From: an uncultured Prevotellaceae bacterium
Lineage (GTDB): Bacteria; Bacteroidota; Bacteroidia; Bacteroidales; Bacteroidaceae
Direction of reading: 5' to 3'
Assembly (NCBI GenBank): GCA_900318795.1
Contig: ONLU01000009.1
Coordinates: 62,001 to 126,000, forward strand
DNA: 64,000 nt
The number at the start of each line of letters is the position of its first letter. The stretch's first letter is position 1. Shown piece after piece: positions 62,113 to 64,000 of the stretch. The notes under the pieces are model-generated. The model was not told the origin of the DNA and did not search any database. It saw only the letters and a list, made by a program, of their open reading frames with translations. A program made the translations under genes and the position numbers.

Positions 62113-62230
62113 GTTCCCAAGTCCTACCCAAGTCCTACCCAAGCCCTCAGAGCACCTTAGGACTTGGCAACTACTTGGGAAGTACTTGGGTAAGACTTGG
62201 GTAAGACTTGGGTAAGACCAGGGTAAGACC
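62113..62230. repeat. Inverted 11-bp repeat array
   Basis: Left arm: CCCAAGTCCTA twice plus a partial (62116-62149). Right arm: ACTTGGGTAAG three times in register (62184-62216), then ACCAGGGTAAG. The arms are reverse complements with one mismatch per unit, so a long stem is possible. The period (11) differs from the heptamer family. Confidence 0.88.
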
Positions 62231-62314
62231 AGCCGAATCCAGACATTACCAGTGGTTGCGATGCTGACGAACTAGAAAAAGAACGCGTAGTTCTTTAATT
62301 CGTAAGATTTCCCA

Positions 62315-62431
62315 ATGCTGACAGCGATATCTATAGCAGATGCCACAGCAGTAAATGGTTTCTGGGGGAAAAGTATCATCAGTGGTGCCGCAGCCATGAA
62401 AGGCGAAGTAATGAAACTGAAGAACGGGTAA
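62315..62431 (+). CDS. Possible 38-residue peptide or gene remnant before darT
   Basis: ATG at 62315 to TAA at 62429-62431, two bases before the darT ATG. The product is MLTAISIADATAVNGFWGKS followed by IISGAAAMKGEVMKLKNG: Ala/Gly-rich, then basic. I do not recognise it. It could be a coupled leader peptide, a small antitoxin-like gene or the tail of a lost gene. The close spacing to darT is the only supporting context. Confidence 0.3.
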   Translation: MLTAISIADATAVNGFWGKSIISGAAAMKGEVMKLKNG

Positions 62432-62433
62432 TT

Positions 62434-63051
62434 ATGGCGAACCAACTGAAATACGCTTTCCGGTTGACGCACATTGATAATATACCTTATATTGATCGAT
62501 GTGGTTTGGTACGGGCAGACTCACCTCTTTGCGACCCTAACTATGTGAGTATCGGTGACCGTCAGGTGATAGGTATTCGTGTCAGCCGCGAAGTCAAGGG
62601 ATATCATTTGAATGAATATGTCCCCTTCTATCTTGGTCCTCGTTCCCCGATGCTCTATGTGATACAGCACGGCTACAACGGAGTAACCCGTGTGGAAGCA
62701 GAAAACATTGTTTATTGCGTCATACGTCTCGACGACTTAATACACAACAATATAGAGTGTATATTTACGGACGGACATGCCTTGAGTGCATTTACATCGT
62801 TCTATCAGAAGAATATGCTTCCCAATATAGATGAAATAGTTAAGTATGATGACGTGTTCTCATCGCAGTGGAACATTGAGGAAGATCTTGACTTGAAACG
62901 TCGCAAGGAGGCAGAATTATTGGTTAGACAAGACCTTCCTGCACAATATGTCAGAGGTTACGTCGTTTATAATGAAAGAGCCAAGCAACGATTGATTGAA
63001 TCAGGTGTTGCACCCGAAAAGATTGTTGCTGTTCCAGGTTATTTCTTTTAG
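62434..63051 (+). CDS. darT: DarT-like DNA ADP-ribosyltransferase toxin (DUF4433)
   Basis: 205 residues. DarT enzymes attach ADP-ribose from NAD+ to bases of single-stranded DNA, blocking replication, and act as toxins and anti-phage effectors. Visible family features: LTHIDNIPYIDRCGLVRADS near the N-terminus, IGIRVSREVKGYHLNEYVPF followed by YLGPRSPMLYVIQHG (NAD-pocket region), TDGHALSAFTSFYQ, and the catalytic-Glu region KRRKEAELLVRQDLPAQYV. The ending VRGYVVYNERAKQRLIESG fits DUF4433. Size is normal. Its base composition is more AT-rich than the upstream chromosomal genes, suggesting transfer. The macro-domain partner begins 12 nt downstream. Confidence 0.9.
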   Translation: MANQLKYAFRLTHIDNIPYIDRCGLVRADSPLCDPNYVSIGDRQVIGIRVSREVKGYHLNEYVPFYLGPRSPMLYVIQHGYNGVTRVEAENIVYCVIRLDDLIHNNIECIFTDGHALSAFTSFYQKNMLPNIDEIVKYDDVFSSQWNIEEDLDLKRRKEAELLVRQDLPAQYVRGYVVYNERAKQRLIESGVAPEKIVAVPGYFF

Positions 63052-63062
63052 GAGTAAGGATT

Positions 63063-64000
63063 ATGATACATTATGTAAAAGGAAACCTGTTGGAGAGTGA
63101 TGCACAGGCCTTAGTAAATACAGTCAACACCGTAGGTGTGATGGGCAAGGGGATAGCCCTTCAGTTCAAGGAGGCCTTCCCTGAGAATTTCCGTGTGTAT
63201 TACAATGCATGTCGTAAGAAAGAGTTGCATATCGGGGATGTGCTGGTTGTAGAGGACTCCAACATTGCCAGCGGTTCCAAACTCATAGTCAATTTCCCAA
63301 CCAAGACACATTGGCGTTACCCATCAGAATATTCTTACATAGAACAAGGTTTGCAGTCATTGCGGAGAGAAATTCTGGCGCGTCATATTCGGTCGATAGC
63401 TATTCCGCCGCTTGGTTCACATAATGGCGGCCTTGACTGGCTACAAGTGAAGCAGATGGTAGAGAAAGCTTTGGGTGATTTGGACTGCGAGATATATCTT
63501 TATGAGCCGTCAGATGTCATTATTGAACGAATGAAGTCTGAGCGCGCCCGGCTAACACCTGCTAGGGCAATGCTCCTCACGATGCTTGCCGACCTTGCCA
63601 AAAACGGAGAGTTCGCTTCTGTTTTTGCAGCAGAGAAACTGGTTTATTTTATGCAGCGTTTGGGTGCTGCCGACATCTTCAAGATTGATTTCAAGCCATA
63701 CTATTATGGCCCTTATTCCGGAGGGAAAGTTGCTCATGTGCTTTATGCGCTGAATGGCAGCTATATCAAAGGTATGGGTGGTATGGAAAACCGTCCATTT
63801 GATTACATTTGGTTGTTAGACGATGCGGAACGCGAGGCATCCCGCTTCATTGACGAGGCCAAGAATGCAGCGCAAATGAAAGAAATATGTGAGAAAACAA
63901 AGGTTTTGCTGCGAGACTATTATTCCAATTATTCTCTTGAACTCCTTGCTTCAGTTGATTTCTTGTTAAACAACGTACCTGCTCTTCATAACTGGAGGAA
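63063..64000 (+). CDS. darG: DarG-like macro-domain antitoxin (3' end outside window)
   Basis: Open from the ATG at 63063 to the window end, 312 codons, incomplete. The N-terminal macro domain shows GNLLESDAQALVNTVNTVG, GVMGKGIALQFKEAFPENF and IAIPPLGSHNGGLDW, the ADP-ribose-binding loops of DarG-type ADP-ribosyl-DNA hydrolases that reverse DarT modification. From about residue 165 the C-terminal domain begins (TPARAMLLTMLADLAKNGEF, AEKLVYFMQRLGA, KPYYYGPYSGGKVAHVLYAL), as in full-length DarG, where it also binds and blocks DarT. Tight spacing after darT indicates one operon with the toxin first, the usual order. Confidence 0.92.
   Translation, partial: MIHYVKGNLLESDAQALVNTVNTVGVMGKGIALQFKEAFPENFRVYYNACRKKELHIGDVLVVEDSNIASGSKLIVNFPTKTHWRYPSEYSYIEQGLQSLRREILARHIRSIAIPPLGSHNGGLDWLQVKQMVEKALGDLDCEIYLYEPSDVIIERMKSERARLTPARAMLLTMLADLAKNGEFASVFAAEKLVYFMQRLGAADIFKIDFKPYYYGPYSGGKVAHVLYALNGSYIKGMGGMENRPFDYIWLLDDAEREASRFIDEAKNAAQMKEICEKTKVLLRDYYSNYSLELLASVDFLLNNVPALHNWR

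Overview
The window looks like a chromosomal segment of a Bacteroidales bacterium, most likely Prevotella or a close relative. Supporting signs are many TTTG-N19/20-TAnnTTTG promoters, starts without Shine-Dalgarno sites, type IX secretion genes (porX and a PorW/SprE-type lipoprotein), a UpxY-type antiterminator, DUF5686, DUF4861 and DUF6266-like proteins. There is one tRNA (Pro-GGG). I see no rRNA, CRISPR array, transposase or integrase.

Layout. 1-1.8 kb (minus): phospholipid head-group genes (DUF4834-like, pssA, psd). 1.9-6.0 kb (plus): dnaE and trxA. 6.1-12.5 kb (minus): probable operon aroA, porW, porX, tsaE. 12.7 kb: tRNA-Pro. 13-15.5 kb (minus): three-domain acyl activation/acyltransferase protein. 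15.7-16.9 kb: DUF4861. 17-21.4 kb (minus): operon with an Nmad1/DUF1599 protein, a MauE-like membrane protein read in frame into tpiA, a SPOR protein, folE and an unknown. 21.5-29.8 kb (plus): cca, tripartite RND efflux system and a divergent lpxA. 29.9-41.8 kb (plus): a compact fatty-acid-synthase-like cluster (AraC regulator, GNAT-like protein, ketosynthase, ACP, hotdog dehydratase, MMPL exporter, CrtI-like oxidoreductase, fabG, LolA-like carrier, DUF5686 protein) resembling an incomplete aryl-polyene/flexirubin-type locus. 42-49.1 kb: radical SAM protein, ftsX, DUF3098, uppP, truB, queA, folK, a GH28 glycosidase and rpsO. 49.3-55.4 kb: typA, luxS and mtnN (activated methyl cycle), and a YfhO-like membrane protein. 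55.5-61.8 kb: a repeat-dense accessory region with UpxY, Wzi, a lipocalin-like lipoprotein and a minus-strand cassette (M15-type peptidase, Ser/Gly-tailed protein, small membrane protein, amidase relic). 61.8-64 kb: a frameshifted HTH gene, an 11-bp inverted repeat and a DarT/DarG DNA ADP-ribosylation toxin-antitoxin pair cut by the window edge.

The most unusual signal is a set of mosaic repeats. They combine tandem heptamers (TTCAAGG/TTCAAAG, CATCTTC, GATGTCT, CGCCTTC and AT-rich versions) with tiny GC-rich palindromes (such as GCGGC-N3-GCCGC) and a 115-150 bp composite element in four copies. They sit in leaders and 3' regions and also inside genes. folK carries exactly 24 heptamers (168 bp, 56 codons) in frame before its catalytic RPIDIDILLY segment. 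The M15-type peptidase carries about 150 bp in frame. An amidase gene has had its catalytic core replaced by them.
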